Source of the DNA: Candidula unifasciata
Taxonomy: Eukaryota; Mollusca; Gastropoda; Stylommatophora; Geomitridae
Direction of reading: 5' to 3'
Length of the DNA: 64,000 bases
Assembly: GCA_905116865.2 (NCBI GenBank)
Contig: CAJHNH020000502.1
Span: 312,635-376,634 of the forward strand
In this document: positions 34,705 through 45,475 of the stretch, one piece after another
Position numbering within the stretch: the stretch's first letter is position 1
Layout of the letters: each line of letters opens with the position of its first letter
The notes under the pieces: model-generated
Database searches by the model: none
The model's input: only the letters and a program-made list of their open reading frames with translations
Told to the model about the DNA's origin: nothing
Position numbers and translations under genes: made by a program

Positions 34705-35640
34705 CGACATTACAGAACTTTGGGCACTCACACAAGCGCTCCGTCCCCATATTCAGCAGCAAGCAAAGAGTTCCAATTTCGATGGCACCACTAACTGTGA
34801 TTGCATATCTGTATCATCTTTTCCCTAAGTGAAGCGTCTGCCAGATCCCCTGGTGACTCCTCGTAGCGCCATTCTCCTCAGACTGTTTGCCTCTGCACTG
34901 TTCACTCGCTCCCAAAGGGCCCTAATAATATCTGGCTTGTTATACATCAAGTGGTACAGAGCCAGCTAGTCTATCTGTCTGCTTATTTCCCAACGCACCG
35001 GCATAGCCTGGAGAAAATATCCAAAGGATGCTGACTACCCGGGACCTTTGAAGTGACGGTTGCCACTCTAAACAGAGCATGCCTGTGTCCACCTTTCTTA
35101 ACATGCTCTGTGTGTCAGTTACAATCACAACAAGTGTGTACAGCTGATTTTCAAGCCAGCGGAAGGCAGCAGTGACTGCCTCCACCTCCATTCTCAAACT
35201 AGACTTTGTGATATCATATGCAAGGCTTTGTTGCCTTAAGCGATGTCCATTCTCTTTTACTACGAACCCAGACGCCATTTGTAAAGATAAACACATCACT
35301 TGGGAGAAAATTGTCATTTGTTGAACTTCTGATTCTGCTGCACCAGCTGGCAAGTCCCTGCACTCACGTCCCAAAGTGATTAGAACCACACACAAGTCTG
35401 AAACTTGCTCACACACTTTGACCCACTCCTCTCCTCGCCCAAATATATCAAGCCTGCACACATGTCCTATTGTGCCTTCAGCTTGCGCTATCCCAGACAT
35501 TCCTCTTTTTAGTCTGTGACCCTTAGCTCTACCCAGTTCTTCATGCAGGAGGTGCTTCTTGTCTGCAGCTACCCTGAGACATGACTTTGCTTGTAGAACT
35601 TTGAGCCTATGTGCAGTATGGGTGTGGCGGGTAAATTTGC
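34705..35640 (-). mobile_element. I-type LINE, RNase H and 3' region
   Basis: Minus-strand ORF 34940-35500 (186 residues). It begins in the linker (IAQAEGTIGHVCRLDIF), passes through a damaged first RNase H block (the 'YTDGSV' box is replaced), then RMEVEAVTAAFRWLENQ with the second catalytic Glu, VTDTQSM with an Asp, and GALGNKQTDRLAG, the final block with an Asp. The downstream untranslated part (about 34705-34760) matches the copies at 58300 and 45420. No simple-repeat tail is kept. The RNase H domain after RT places it in the I superfamily. Confidence 0.8.
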
Positions 35641-37464
35641 TTTACACTAGCAAATGCACTATGTGCAATTTACAGAGGGAATTACAAACTGTGAATCATA
35701 ATAAAGGTTTATATTACCCCCAGCCTTGCTGGTTAAATGAGAGGATTCGGGGTTTGCCCATGTCTGATTCCCTACTGTTATTAAATTGTATATTTAAATG
35801 TATTAAATTATTACTGGCTTTTTTTCACTGACACAAATGATTACAGTTAAATTAAAACTCCAGAAAACTGTAGAAACATTAAAACTATAACATTTATTTG
35901 GAAAATTCAAATAATAACCAAATGGCTGTGGATAAAATTATGGATTGGGATAGTAACAGATGTTCCCACTTAGCTGTAGCTCAGGTTTCTTTGGTCAGCT
36001 TCTAGCTAAGCCTCGGAGACACATCAGGCAGGCCGAATCTTCCAATCCAGTCCAGACAATCGGGCATCTGCAGCAACGCTGGGATTTACTTTGGAACTCC
36101 CATCTGGAACTAGAACAATAGAACAGTCCCTACATAAACAGTTCGGAAAGTTCTCACTGGAGACAACAGTACCTCCAGTTCTCATATAATGTTACACTAT
36201 ACACACATATGGAGTAGGGTAATCACAAGTGTTCACATTCTACTAATATGGAATGGGAACGTTTACAGAACATAGTCCATAATCCTGATGGGGAAGTATT
36301 TAGGAAACATCAGTTTCATGAATACTTTCTAGCCCAATAGTTTACATCACACAATAAGAAAGAACATTCATCAGTGTAAATTGTTCTGATTTCTGTACAC
36401 TAGTACTTCTTTAGGGGGTTAACATGCTTACACACACAGTCACATTTTACAATATTCTCATTTTAACCAACTGGGTTCACATCACAAAGAATGAGAATCA
36501 GGGAGTGAGTTTACATGGGCCGGAAACTCATAACAGGTGCTTTGCAGTTTAAAAATAAATGGAATTGACATATCTCCATCAATATAGCTGGGTGCTGGGA
36601 TAGATGTCAAAATACAATCATAGATGACAATGGGCTTTCCATCTGTCACAGTATTAACATAAAATATACAACACTCACTCCAGTTTAAATCTAAATCCAC
36701 ATGTGTGATAAAATCTTAGTCAGCAGAGTTTAGAAGTTGTGAGGGGTGAAATATAATTATTAACATTGCAAGGCCATCTGCTGTGGTACTGAAATATATT
36801 CCTAGTAATGGGGAAATATATATACAACAATAATAATTACAAACATGGGTCATACATCTCTATTCTTTTTCTCCGACAGTGTGAATATTAAATTTAGCTC
36901 CCCTGTGTTATTCACTTTTCAAGCTCTTAAACCAGTCTCAGAATTATCTGGACTAAATCTAAATTAAAGCAAGGCAGTGATTTATCAAGCTAATATCACC
37001 ATGAGGTAAAATCAACTTAGTAAGGATTAGGTATAATGAATATACACTTCATTCCTTTTTTAATTGTCTCACCATGCTGTAAACCGGAACTGGCCGAGAT
37101 TTCACATGAGGACATACATTCTCACTTAATTAATATAATTATAATAATTAAAAATACCAATGCACGTTTCTAGTATCAAATAAACATTATTTCTAACATC
37201 AAATAGATCATATCTTTGCATACATGTACATACTAGATCATAAATGTGGTTAGTAAGAATAAGGGAATTCACAAGGATTTCTCCCACCATGTGGGCATCA
37301 AATTTCAGAGTTCAGTAGATAAAATTAATTCAGAGGAATCGTAGCAATATATCAAATTACACTAATTCTTTTCACTCGCCCCTGGTAGGGAATTTAAACA
37401 GACAATTAGACGCAGACTGACTACCAACTTTAGTCTGTGCTGGTCAATTTCTGATTTGAAAAGG
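35640..37464. other. Unassigned stretch
   Basis: No gene or repeat family recognised. The ORFs are short and without motifs. Confidence 0.4.
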
Positions 37465-37472
37465 AACTCTTG
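37465..37472. repeat. hAT target-site duplication, left
   Basis: AACTCTTG, identical to 39792-39799 and directly abutting the inverted terminus. Confidence 0.92.
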
Positions 37473-39791
37473 CAGTGTTGCCACTTTTCTGTGACAAAAA
37501 ATATCCAAACGGTGTCAAAAAATATCTAAAAATATCTAAACCTGCGTAGAAAAGATCTAGAAAAAACATCCAAATTGAAAAAGTCAAAAATTACAAAGCT
37601 TTTGTTATGACTTACCCTACATAATCATGTCCTCACCTTCACTGATGTTTGCCTCACAAGATCCACAGGATAAACTTAGCTTGGATAATGAAGTTGAAGC
37701 CTCAGATCCAAAATGACCCTGGTATGCTTTAGCTGTTCAAATTTCTTTATAAGTGGAACAGTAGGCTTATTTCTCTAGTCTGATCAGGCCGAATTTTAAT
37801 GGCACGATAGCATTTAAGAGGTCAAATTTCATCCTGTTTTTTAGGTAAGATTTGATATAATTCCTAGCACTGAAAACTCTTTCTACGTCAGCATCTCAGT
37901 GGGGTAGTATCATGGCAGACATGGCACTTTAAAGAGCTTACAGAATGGACTGTTTGATGAGGCCTCTTTAAATTGTCTCACTTCACTCCAAAACGCTTTA
38001 GTTTCTGTTTTGTTTGTCCATTTAGCTAACTTTATTTTGGTTAACTGTTATTCTGCCTCCGCGACACTATTATCAGTAGCCCCTAAAAATTTCATAACTT
38101 TACAATATTTAGGTATGTCCTTTATTTGCTGAAGTATGTTGCTCACAGAAAAAAGTGAAATATTTTTCAAAACATCTAGTTTTCAGGAAGTCTCTGCTTC
38201 AATTGCTTCAATAATGAGATAAGGAAATCTTGACAATGTTTTCTTAAGTTGTTCTCTTTATTCTCTGTTCCCAGTCCTTTTGTTTTTAAATCATCAATTG
38301 TTGATTCGATTTAATATCCAAGGTGTGGCTTAGGAGCCAAATGGCTCTTTATAGTGCAAATGAGCAAATCAGCTTTAGAAGTTGGCAACACCAGTCTTTT
38401 ACCGTGTGAAATAGCAAGGTGAGATCATCAAGTAATTTAACTTTATCAACAAGTTTAGATTCGAACAGTTTATTAACATTTTGCACTTCCATTAGAATAG
38501 GTTATAAAAAGAGAATGAATGACAAATTTTTTTTCATTACTGTACATTCCATATAGTATTTCAGCTGTGTAGCACTTTTCACTTTGTCTTGTTATTTCAA
38601 AGTGTGTAATCCTTCAGCCATTGCTTCATAATTCTTTCAACAGCTGGTGAAATTGATAACCATCTAGTTTTGCAATCTGACAGAATTTTCGGTGGTGTGG
38701 AACCATCATTCAAGGCTGTATATAATGTATTGTCTGACAAATGATTTGGAAAACCAGTAGTGTTTCAGCAATAAGGTATTCCAAATTCCTTGGTAAATAT
38801 TTAGATGCAGCATGTGATAATGCTAGCTGCAATGAATGACGCATACATTTTATAAGTATTAACGATAGGTTAGCTTGCTTCAACTTGGCATAAACGCCAT
38901 TGTTTATACCAACCATCACTGAGACATTATCAGTACCAATTACAGCCAAATTCTTCAAGCCTAACTGTTTGCTGATTAAAAGGTCCTTCAATTCCTAAAC
39001 TATACTTTCTACATCACACTTTTCAAATTGAACTAGCCCAAGATTTTTTACAAATCGATCAAATGGTCACAGTTTGAAATAGCGCAGTGACAAATTAAAA
39101 ACATTGCAACTGATACCTCAACTTTTGATGATTCATTTATCAGTATAGTTCTTAAAACAGATGTCAGCGGTGTAATATCTTTAAATGGGACTGCAGTTTT
39201 ATGCTTTTTTAGTCTCTGCATGACTCTTTGAGTTTTGTATTTTCGCTTTAATTTCACACTTGCAGTACTTACAACAAGCTTAGGTCATATCCCCAGTTTT
39301 TAATTTTGTCATCTTGCAACCACTCTTTCTAAATTTTTTGCTCATACTTTACTTTTGGCATGTTGAAAGTGTTTTTTTCAAAGTGAAAGCCACATAAGAA
39401 GGTGAGCATTTTTTTTTTAAATGACATGTAAAAGAAACGCAAAGTCAGCACAGTGAGTATACGGTTGAAACAAAGTTAGTATGATTTACGCGCGTTTTTA
39501 TTAATCAGTACCGGGGCTGCCAGATATTTGTGCGTTGACCCCTGTGAGAGTTCAAAGTTCAAGTAATGGCAGTTGTCACAATGTACGTGTCAAACCAAAA
39601 CAAAAATATTGTAGTAAATATTTTACACAGTAATTATTAAATTGACAATGAAAGAAAAAAATCTATAAAATATCTAACTCCATATGAAAAGAATCTAGAA
39701 AAATATTTATGATCTAAACGTCAAAAACAGTATCTAAACGCAATGAAAAAGATCTAAATTTGGATATAAAAGATCCAAAGTGGCAACACTG
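37473..39791 (-). mobile_element. Complete hAT transposon
   Basis: 2319 bases with perfect 15-base inverted termini (CAGTGTTGCCACTTT) and a perfect 8-bp target duplication, the standard hAT signature. Sub-terminal regions carry many short 'ATCTAGAAA/ATATCTAAA' repeats on both sides, as expected for transposase binding sites. The transposase runs on the minus strand but is broken by several stops and frameshifts. The element is thus structurally complete but not self-sufficient. Related partial copies lie at 28060-28570 and 41999-42140. Confidence 0.93.
37780..39300 (-). pseudogene. hAT transposase, broken
   Basis: Pieces on the minus strand: 39048-39257 contains KKHKTAVPFKDI and a helix with SVLRTILINESSKVEVSVA. 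38710-38991 contains LKNLAVIGTDNVSVMVGINN, with a catalytic Asp of the hAT RNase H-like fold, and LIKCMRHSLQLALSHAASKY, the conserved CxxHxLxL region. The C-terminal dimerisation part at about 37920-37790 reads DADVERVFSARNYIKSYLKN. The order and motifs are those of BED/DUF4371-like hAT transposases, which cut and paste the element through its inverted ends. Stops between the pieces abolish activity. Confidence 0.85.
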
Positions 39792-39799
39792 AACTCTTG
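39792..39799. repeat. hAT target-site duplication, right
   Basis: AACTCTTG, identical to 37465-37472. Confidence 0.92.
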
Positions 39800-39914
39800 A
39801 GTTACCCCTTGCACTACTCATCATTCGTCTTTCATACCTTTCAACTCTTCAATTATAATTTTGCTATAATGAAGCAATAAGAAAAAGGTAAGAAATTCAA
39901 ATAATATTACTTAT

Positions 39915-40535
39915 ATAAAAAAATACTTAAATGGGCAGAAACAGCTGTCCAGGCCAGCTCGTCACAATGGGGCAGTGCAAGTATATATCGCATACATAAT
40001 ACCAGGTATTTCTTGTATATCTTGTACGAATTTTGTATGCGTTCAAGTTTCATCAGATGACTTTGACGTGGTAAGTATTCTAAGCCCATAATCTATCACC
40101 GACATGATCACATGCTGGAACATTGTGAACAGCATTCTTTGTTCCATGTCCAATTCTGCCATAATCTTGAGAGCATTGAGTCATTTTTATAATTTCACCG
40201 CAACTGCCTCCAAGTGATCCCTATAGGACAGGTTTCTATCGAAAGTTATACACAGGTACCTCAGTTTGTTTTCTCTTTCGATGTTACTGTTATTAATTGT
40301 GAGGCTTGGAACCTCAAATCTTACAATTCTATTATCTAGAGAGCACCACAAAACAACTGCCTTTTCTGAATTGATGACAACAATAATTTCTGCACACCAG
40401 TCAGTCACTTTATCTACAGTTGCATGCAGTTCTTGGACTATCCGTACAAGAACATCAGCGGCAAATGTCAATATCCCCCCCCCCCCCCAAACACCTCGTG
40501 TTACAAGTTCTGCAATGCATAACCCTGGGGTAGTC
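39915..40535 (-). mobile_element. I-type LINE fragment, RT palm and thumb
   Basis: Minus-strand ORF 40187-40471 encodes TFAADVLVRIVQELHATVDK, then VTDWCAEIIVVINSEKAVVL and WCSLDNRIVRFEVPSL. This parallels the segment after the FADD box in the copy at 42306-45467 (TVDKVTEWC, KASVLWCSLDNRIVK). The catalytic pair FADD is FAAD here. The adjoining ORF 39907-40089 reads MKLERIQNSYKIY and MRYILALPHCDELAW, matching the thumb. Bounded on the right by a poly(C) run (40477-40486) and an unrelated + strand ORF. Confidence 0.75.
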
Positions 40536-40540
40536 CAGGG

Positions 40541-41220
40541 GTGATGTTACAGTCGTCGAGGAGCTCAACCACTAATGACTTTTTCGGTACCTCTCAGTTA
40601 CCGCCATACAGTGCCATAAACAATAGTGACTTTTCGGCCCCTAGTGTTGTCTTGTCACCATCGTATTTAACACCAGTTAATGTCGGTATTTCTGGTTCGA
40701 CTGTCCCGGCGTCAAAGCCAACAGTTCATTCGTTATTAGAAGAACCAGCACTTTCCTTTATTAGTACTTTATCACCACCAACAAGAAAACGAAAAGCCTC
40801 TGCCGGTGTTAGCTCTAAAAACAAAAAGTACAAACACACAGACGATATCTCTTTGCACGATTTACCAACAGATATACGCAAAAAATACAGGGACAATTGG
40901 TCAGCCATTCAAACACACCACAAAATGAGTTTAAAAAATGTCTGTTTACTTTTTATCATACTCCAGAATATCCATTTGTCTCCTCTTGGTCTTCCTTGTT
41001 AAATCCTATTTTTTCAAATGCAGACACGTCGTTTTAAGATTAATTACTCACATCACAGTGTTTTATGACACAGTGAGACCAACGAACTGCGGTTCTTTCA
41101 TGCCTGGATCAATAATGCGGCGGTGCTACCTCTACCTAAGCTTATCAACAACCCCTCTGACTTTGACGAGTTCGTCTCTCTCGTCAATCATCATGACATA
41201 ATGGTGGGTACGATGTTAAA
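40541..41220 (+). CDS. Orphan coding segment, unknown
   Basis: The 153-residue ORF (40541-41002) has a Ser/Thr/Pro-rich N-terminal half, a basic patch TRKRKASAGVSSKNKKYK resembling a nuclear localisation signal, and a more structured stretch DISLHDLPTDIRKKYRDNWS. One frame over, sequence continues sensibly (CLFTFYHTPEYPFVSSWSSL). Another frame from about 41018 to 41256, with one stop near its start, reads NELRFFHAWINNAAVLPLPK and DFDEFVSLVNHHDIMVG. This looks like one protein broken by frameshifts. I do not recognise the family. Its place between two retroelements suggests a mobile or viral-like origin, but a worn host gene fragment cannot be excluded. Confidence 0.4.
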
Positions 41221-41704
41221 GAACCCAAGGGGATGTTTTGTTATGAATATAACATAAGAGACGATTATACACATGGAAAAGTCCAGATAAGAAAACATCC
41301 AATCAAATAGATTATATACTAATTAACACAAGATTTAGAAACACACTATCAGATGTGAAGACAAGACCCCGTGCTGACTGTAACAGTGACAACTTCTTTT
41401 ATGTGGATAATTATATGTACGAACAAGGGAAAGAAAGAGATGAAAAACTGTAGACTAAACAAAAGATATTCTAAGAGAGGATAAAGGAGCGATAAAGAAT
41501 GATTGTGAGGAACAGGTACAATGCAATATCATAAATACAAACGAAAAATGATCAGTGGGAAATGCTGAAAGAGTATATCCATCAAAGAAGCAAAGAGATT
41601 TTACCAGAAAAAAAAAGACAAATAGCTAAACAGAAATGGATGACCGAAGAAACTGTAAAGTTAATGGGTGTCAGAAAGCTGTGTATGAATGACAAAGAAG
41701 AATA

Positions 41705-41918
41705 TGAACAAAGAAGACACAAACAATAGACTGCACAATTTATTGCCTGGCATATTTCGCTGTATCTCTTCAGGTGCATACTACAGTAACAATTAATTAA
41801 AATGAAGCAAATAGCTGAATCCTAGAAACTGAAACACAAATTTGAGTAGATTTCAAACTGTTTCACCAAGGTAAGCGTAGGGCAACGACCAGTCTATTGT
41901 TTGTGTCTTCTTTGTTCA
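41705..41918. repeat. 28-bp perfect inverted repeat around a 158-base segment
   Basis: 41705-41732 is the exact reverse complement of 41891-41918 (outer bases TGAACAAAGAAG, inner bases CAATAGACT). The arm sequence on the left belongs to the RTE-3 linker; the right arm is an inverted copy. The enclosed segment is unassigned. Confidence 0.85.
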
Positions 41919-41998
41919 AATTCACATCGGGGAAACATTGCTTTGATTATTTGAAAAGAAGAATATGACAAGATAAATAAAGAAATAAGGCAAAAGTA

Positions 41999-42140
41999 CA
42001 GTGTTGCCCCTTTACGTTTCACATTCAGATCTAGATGTTTTCCTTTCCATCAAGATTGTGTTTTTGACGTCTAGATGGTGGATGTAATTCAAGATGTTTT
42101 AATTTGGAGTTAGATATTTTATACATTTCTTTTCTTTGAA
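41999..42140 (+). mobile_element. hAT terminal fragment
   Basis: Begins CAGTGTTGCCCCTTT, one mismatch from the terminus of the element at 37473-39791. It continues with the same sub-terminal order (GATCTAGATGTTTT, TTTTTGACGTCTAGAT, TTTGGAGTTAGATATTTTAT). Only one end is present. It lies inside RTE-3. Confidence 0.8.
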
Positions 42141-42297
42141 AAGACCAGGAGCAACTAAGTGTGAAGAAACTCAATAAACCATGTCACCAAATTACTACTT
42201 AGAATTATAATGAGAAGAAAAAAACGAAAATAAGAATGGAAATGAATGAAGAGCAGTATGGATTTATGGAAGGTAAAGGGACAAGTAATGCAATGCA

Positions 42298-42305
42298 CAT
42301 ATTAC
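42298..42305. repeat. Target-site duplication of the nested LINE, left
   Basis: CATATTAC, identical to 45468-45475. Confidence 0.85.
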
Positions 42306-42348
42306 AGTGCTAGGAGAACAAGACGAAAAGCAGAGAGATTGAGCTTTA

Positions 42349-43000
42349 ATCATGTAAGAGTAGGATACTGGAACTGTCGCAGTGCTATGCAGAGAGGTCC
42401 TGTACTGGAGAGGTTGATTTTTGATTTTGATGTCATCATGCTCCAGGAGCTAAATACAGACAGATATCATTGCCGTGGGTACGTCAGTTATATAAACCCT
42501 GTTGGACAGGAGAGACATGGACAAGGTCTGGTGGTGAAGGAGGGAGTGAAGCATATGATGCTTGACTTGAGTCAGTGGAAGAGAGGTAGGTTCAGTTGGA
42601 ACCTCATAAATATATATGCCACGGTAGACTGTTTTGTCAGAAGTGAACAATGGGGCTGGCTCAAGGAATTGGAGGAGTTACCAGGTAATAGGTTACTCAT
42701 ATGTGGAGATTTCAACGCGAGGAACAGAGAATGGGACAGAGGTGGAGAAAACCGACAGGGAATAGTTCTTGCAGAGGCCATGGTTGACTCCGATATGGTC
42801 TGCATCAATGATGGGAGGCCGACTAGAATTGTCTTCTGGAGGTGCAGACACAGCCATTGACTTGACATTTGTCTCCCAGTCGTCGGTTTTAGATGTTAAA
42901 TGGACTATCCTGAATGACCATGGGAGTGATCACCTACCATGTTCAGTCTTGATTTCTAAACTCAGTAGGTTAAGGTTTGGAGAACCCGCAAGACCTTCCG
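42349..43000 (+). pseudogene. I-type LINE endonuclease domain
   Basis: The open segment (ORF 42246-42860, element part from 42306) reads RVGYWNCRSAMQRGPVLE (the N and C boxes of the EEP fold), DVIMLQELNTDRYHC (catalytic Glu), FSWNLINIYATVDCF, and NRLLICGDFNARNREWD (catalytic Asp/Asn). After a frameshift near 42860, the frame 42769-43104 supplies AIDLTFVSQSS and GSDHLPCSVLI, the closing SDH box. All catalytic residues are visible, but the frame is split. Confidence 0.85.
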
Positions 43001-43523
43001 GTATAAGTGGACCAACAACCTACTGGGACGCCTCAGACAGGGAGCATGCAACAGAACTGCCAGAACTAATTTTCTACAGCCCCCATGGTGGACTCCAGAA
43101 TTAGAACAGGCGTGAAAGGCAAAGAGGGCCGCAGTGAAGCAGCTAAAGAAAGTACGACAGACACCCTCAAGCTCACGAGAGGAAGTGGAGATGGCGGAGA
43201 ATGTGAGAAAAAAAGGTGGAGGTTTTCAAGCGCTGTGCTGCAGAGGCCAAGAGAGCAAAGTTGGAAACTTTTGTAAATTATATAGGAAGCGACTAAACAT
43301 TGGGGAAATTCTGGAAACTGAAAAGGCAGAGGCAAAGAAAAGATCGGCCTATGACAGTCGGAACAATTTGTAGAGACGATGGTGTGCGTGTGACAACAGA
43401 CAACAGACAATGATAAAGGGGAGGCTTTTCTCCATAGGTTTATAGCTCAGACAGATCATAATGATTTAGACATCAGAGATGCAGTTAGAAATTAGTTAGC
43501 TGAGAAAGGAGTTAGCTGGCACC

Positions 43524-44300
43524 TTGAAGAATATGCATTATGAAGACATGATACAAGCTGAAGATATCAAACAAATTTTGAAAAAAGCAAAAGACACTGC
43601 ACCAGGGCCTGATGGAGTTAGGTATGGTCACATGAAGGCTTTGAGCGAGGGAGACCTAGCAGAGATGGCCGACTGTTTTAACCAGAGCATTAAGACAGCA
43701 TTAGTACCGCAGGACTGGATGCACAGCTATCTAATTCCACTACCAAAACCTTTTAAAGATAATTCTAAGCTTAGCTGCTTTAGAATCATCCCCTTACAAA
43801 ACACATTTGGGAAGGTCTTGGAGAAGATAGTTGCTGTAAAGCTGCAAGAATTTTTTGGAGAGGGGGAAGCTTCTTCCAAGAGGTCTGGGAAGCTACAGCC
43901 AGGAAAGGAGGATACATAGGCAAATGCAGCCACTTTTGCTATTGACGTCTATGAAGACTTCCAGAAAAGACAGGAAACTATGGCTGTAGGACTGAATATC
44001 GAGGATGCTTATAACAGAGTGAGATGCGACGTCTTAATGACTGCACTGAAGGAGGGGGAGGTCAGTCCATGGCTCGTGAATAGGGTTGCAGCTGTCCTGT
44101 ATTCATGTCGTGTTGCTCTCCGACTGGGCTCGAGGGCCTCCGAATCAGCAGTTTGGCCACAGGACTTCCACAGGGATCCCCTATCTCGACTGGGCTCTTT
44201 ATCGTGTATGCAAGCAAGATTGAGGCAACTCCTGGTGCTAGAGGCACCAGGAGTTGAAAGGATACTGACTTTTGCGGATGATATACTTGCAAATAGGTAG
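43524..44300 (+). pseudogene. I-type LINE reverse transcriptase
   Basis: ORFs 43524-43919 and 43980-44300, separated by one stop. Visible are KDTAPGPDGVRYGHMKAL, WMHSYLIPLPKPFKDNSKLS, CFRIIPLQNTFGKVLEKIVA (normally YRPI.L), GLNIEDAYNRVRCDVL (block A with the catalytic Asp of LNIEDAY), then a frame slip through the GLPQGSPIS box (legible in another frame at about 44157-44185). RILTFADDILANR carries the ADD active site. A 13-bp perfect hairpin lies just before the FADD box. Confidence 0.85.
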
Positions 44301-44990
44301 AGGGCAAGAGAGGAAAAAGCAGCCCGGGAGCTTCAAGCGACAGTAGACAAAGTGACTGAGTGGTGTACAGCGATGAGGGCTGTCGTCAACCAGAAAAAGG
44401 CGTCTGTTTTATGGTGTTCTCTGGACAACAGAATCGTTAAAGCTAATGTCCCAAGTCTCACGATAGATGGTAGAAACGTCAACAGAGAGAGAGAGCAAAC
44501 TGAAGTATCTAGGAATTACATTTGACTGAAGCCTGGTTTGTGACCAGATGCCAAAAATGACTTGGTGCACTTAAGACTATGGCTGCAATTGACATAGAGC
44601 ATAGAATGCTTTTCACATTATCTCAGCACATGATCCTGTCAGTGGTTGATTATGGCCTGGGACTGCTTACCGTCTCAAAGAGTCGGATGGACAAACTAGA
44701 GCGCACACAGAACGCGGCTGTGCGGGTCATTCTGGGTTGCACTAGAGACACCCCAGTGGTGTGTATGCGATACATCCTTGGTTTGCCGGATTTGCAGGTA
44801 GGCACAAGGTGCTGCAGGCGAATTCATATCGCAGGGTAGCTGCAGACACAGACCATCCCCTGCATGAAGCTCTGGGTGCATTTAAGGGTCAGCGGCTGAT
44901 AAGAGGGAGGTCATGGATGGCTCAGGCAGAAAACACAATCAGACAGGTTTGCATCCTTGAAAACATTAGGCGAGGACAGAGTGGATCAAA

Positions 44991-45290
44991 GTGCCACCTG
45001 AGCAGTCAGACTTGTGTAGAGTCATAATCACGCTGGAAATTCGGCAATTAATTCAAGATAATGCTCGCTCAAAAGATTTGATCATTTACACAGATGGTTC
45101 AGTGTCAAGAGGCAAAATATGTGTTTGGGGCTTCTTAGCAAAAGTTAATGGTCGACGTTTGGTGCAGGAGAGCTTAGCATTTGATACCAAAACATCCAGC
45201 TAAAGAATGGTGGAGGCGGTTACTGCAGCTTTCTGCTATCTAGAGAACACGACACACACAAACATCGTGATTGTAACTGACTCAGAAAGC
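44991..45290 (+). pseudogene. I-type LINE RNase H domain, deleted C-terminus
   Basis: DLIIYTDGSVSRGKICVWGF (first catalytic Asp), a stop after the TKTSS segment, MVEAVTAAFCYLEN (catalytic Glu), and IVIVTDSESM (next Asp). Directly after DSESM the sequence jumps to GCGRCSRLRGKARRAFNQ, which in the sister copy lies about 270 bases further on. The last RNase H block is therefore deleted. RNase H removes the RNA strand during cDNA synthesis. Confidence 0.85.
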
Positions 45291-45467
45291 ATGACGACAG
45301 GTTGTGGCAGATGCTCGAGGCTCAGAGGAAAGGCAAGACGGGCGTTTAATCAGAATGCTACTGGCACCATTAGTATCGGAACTCTTCGCTGGCTGCTGAA
45401 GATGGGAGCGGAGCACTTATGGGAATGCCCTGGGTGCTGTGATTTCCGTTCTTAAATCAAATCAAAT

Positions 45468-45475
45468 CATATTAC
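45468..45475. repeat. Target-site duplication of the nested LINE, right
   Basis: CATATTAC, identical to 42298-42305. The base after it restores the interrupted RTE-3 codon. Confidence 0.85.

Larger units (their letters stand above)
41230..42305 (+). mobile_element. RTE-like LINE (family RTE-3), 5' part of the interrupted copy
   Basis: Frames on the + strand show the end of an endonuclease (VQIRKHPIK-like and IDYILI residues near 41310-41330), a linker (QWEMLKEYIHQRSKEILPEK, KQKWMTEETVKLMG), and the start of RT near 42170 (KLLLRIIMRRKK, MNEEQYGFMEGKGTSNAMHI). The frame is broken by stops. RT is cut at 42305 by the inserted I-type LINE and resumes at 45476. A hAT end fragment (41999-42140) and a 158-base segment between 28-bp inverted repeats also interrupt it. 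Confidence 0.75.
42306..45467 (+). mobile_element. I-type LINE nested in RTE-3
   Basis: A 3162-base insertion with an 8-bp duplication (CATATTAC) on each side and a 3' (AAATC)n tail (45453-45467). Order: EEP endonuclease (from about 42350), a gap region, reverse transcriptase (43524-44300), thumb and linker (44579-45000), RNase H (45000-45290), 3' UTR. The endonuclease-RT-RNase H order places it in the I superfamily (I/Nimb/Ingi-like); which clade cannot be settled by eye. Stops, frameshifts and a deletion in the RNase H region make it inactive. Four other fragments of the family lie in the window, and the one at 58262-59243 is very similar. Confidence 0.88.

Noticed and set aside
42572..42868. 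98-codon minus-strand ORF resembling the + strand ORF at 1204-1521
   Set aside because: Both are antisense shadows of the same LINE endonuclease; the similarity comes from the sense strand.
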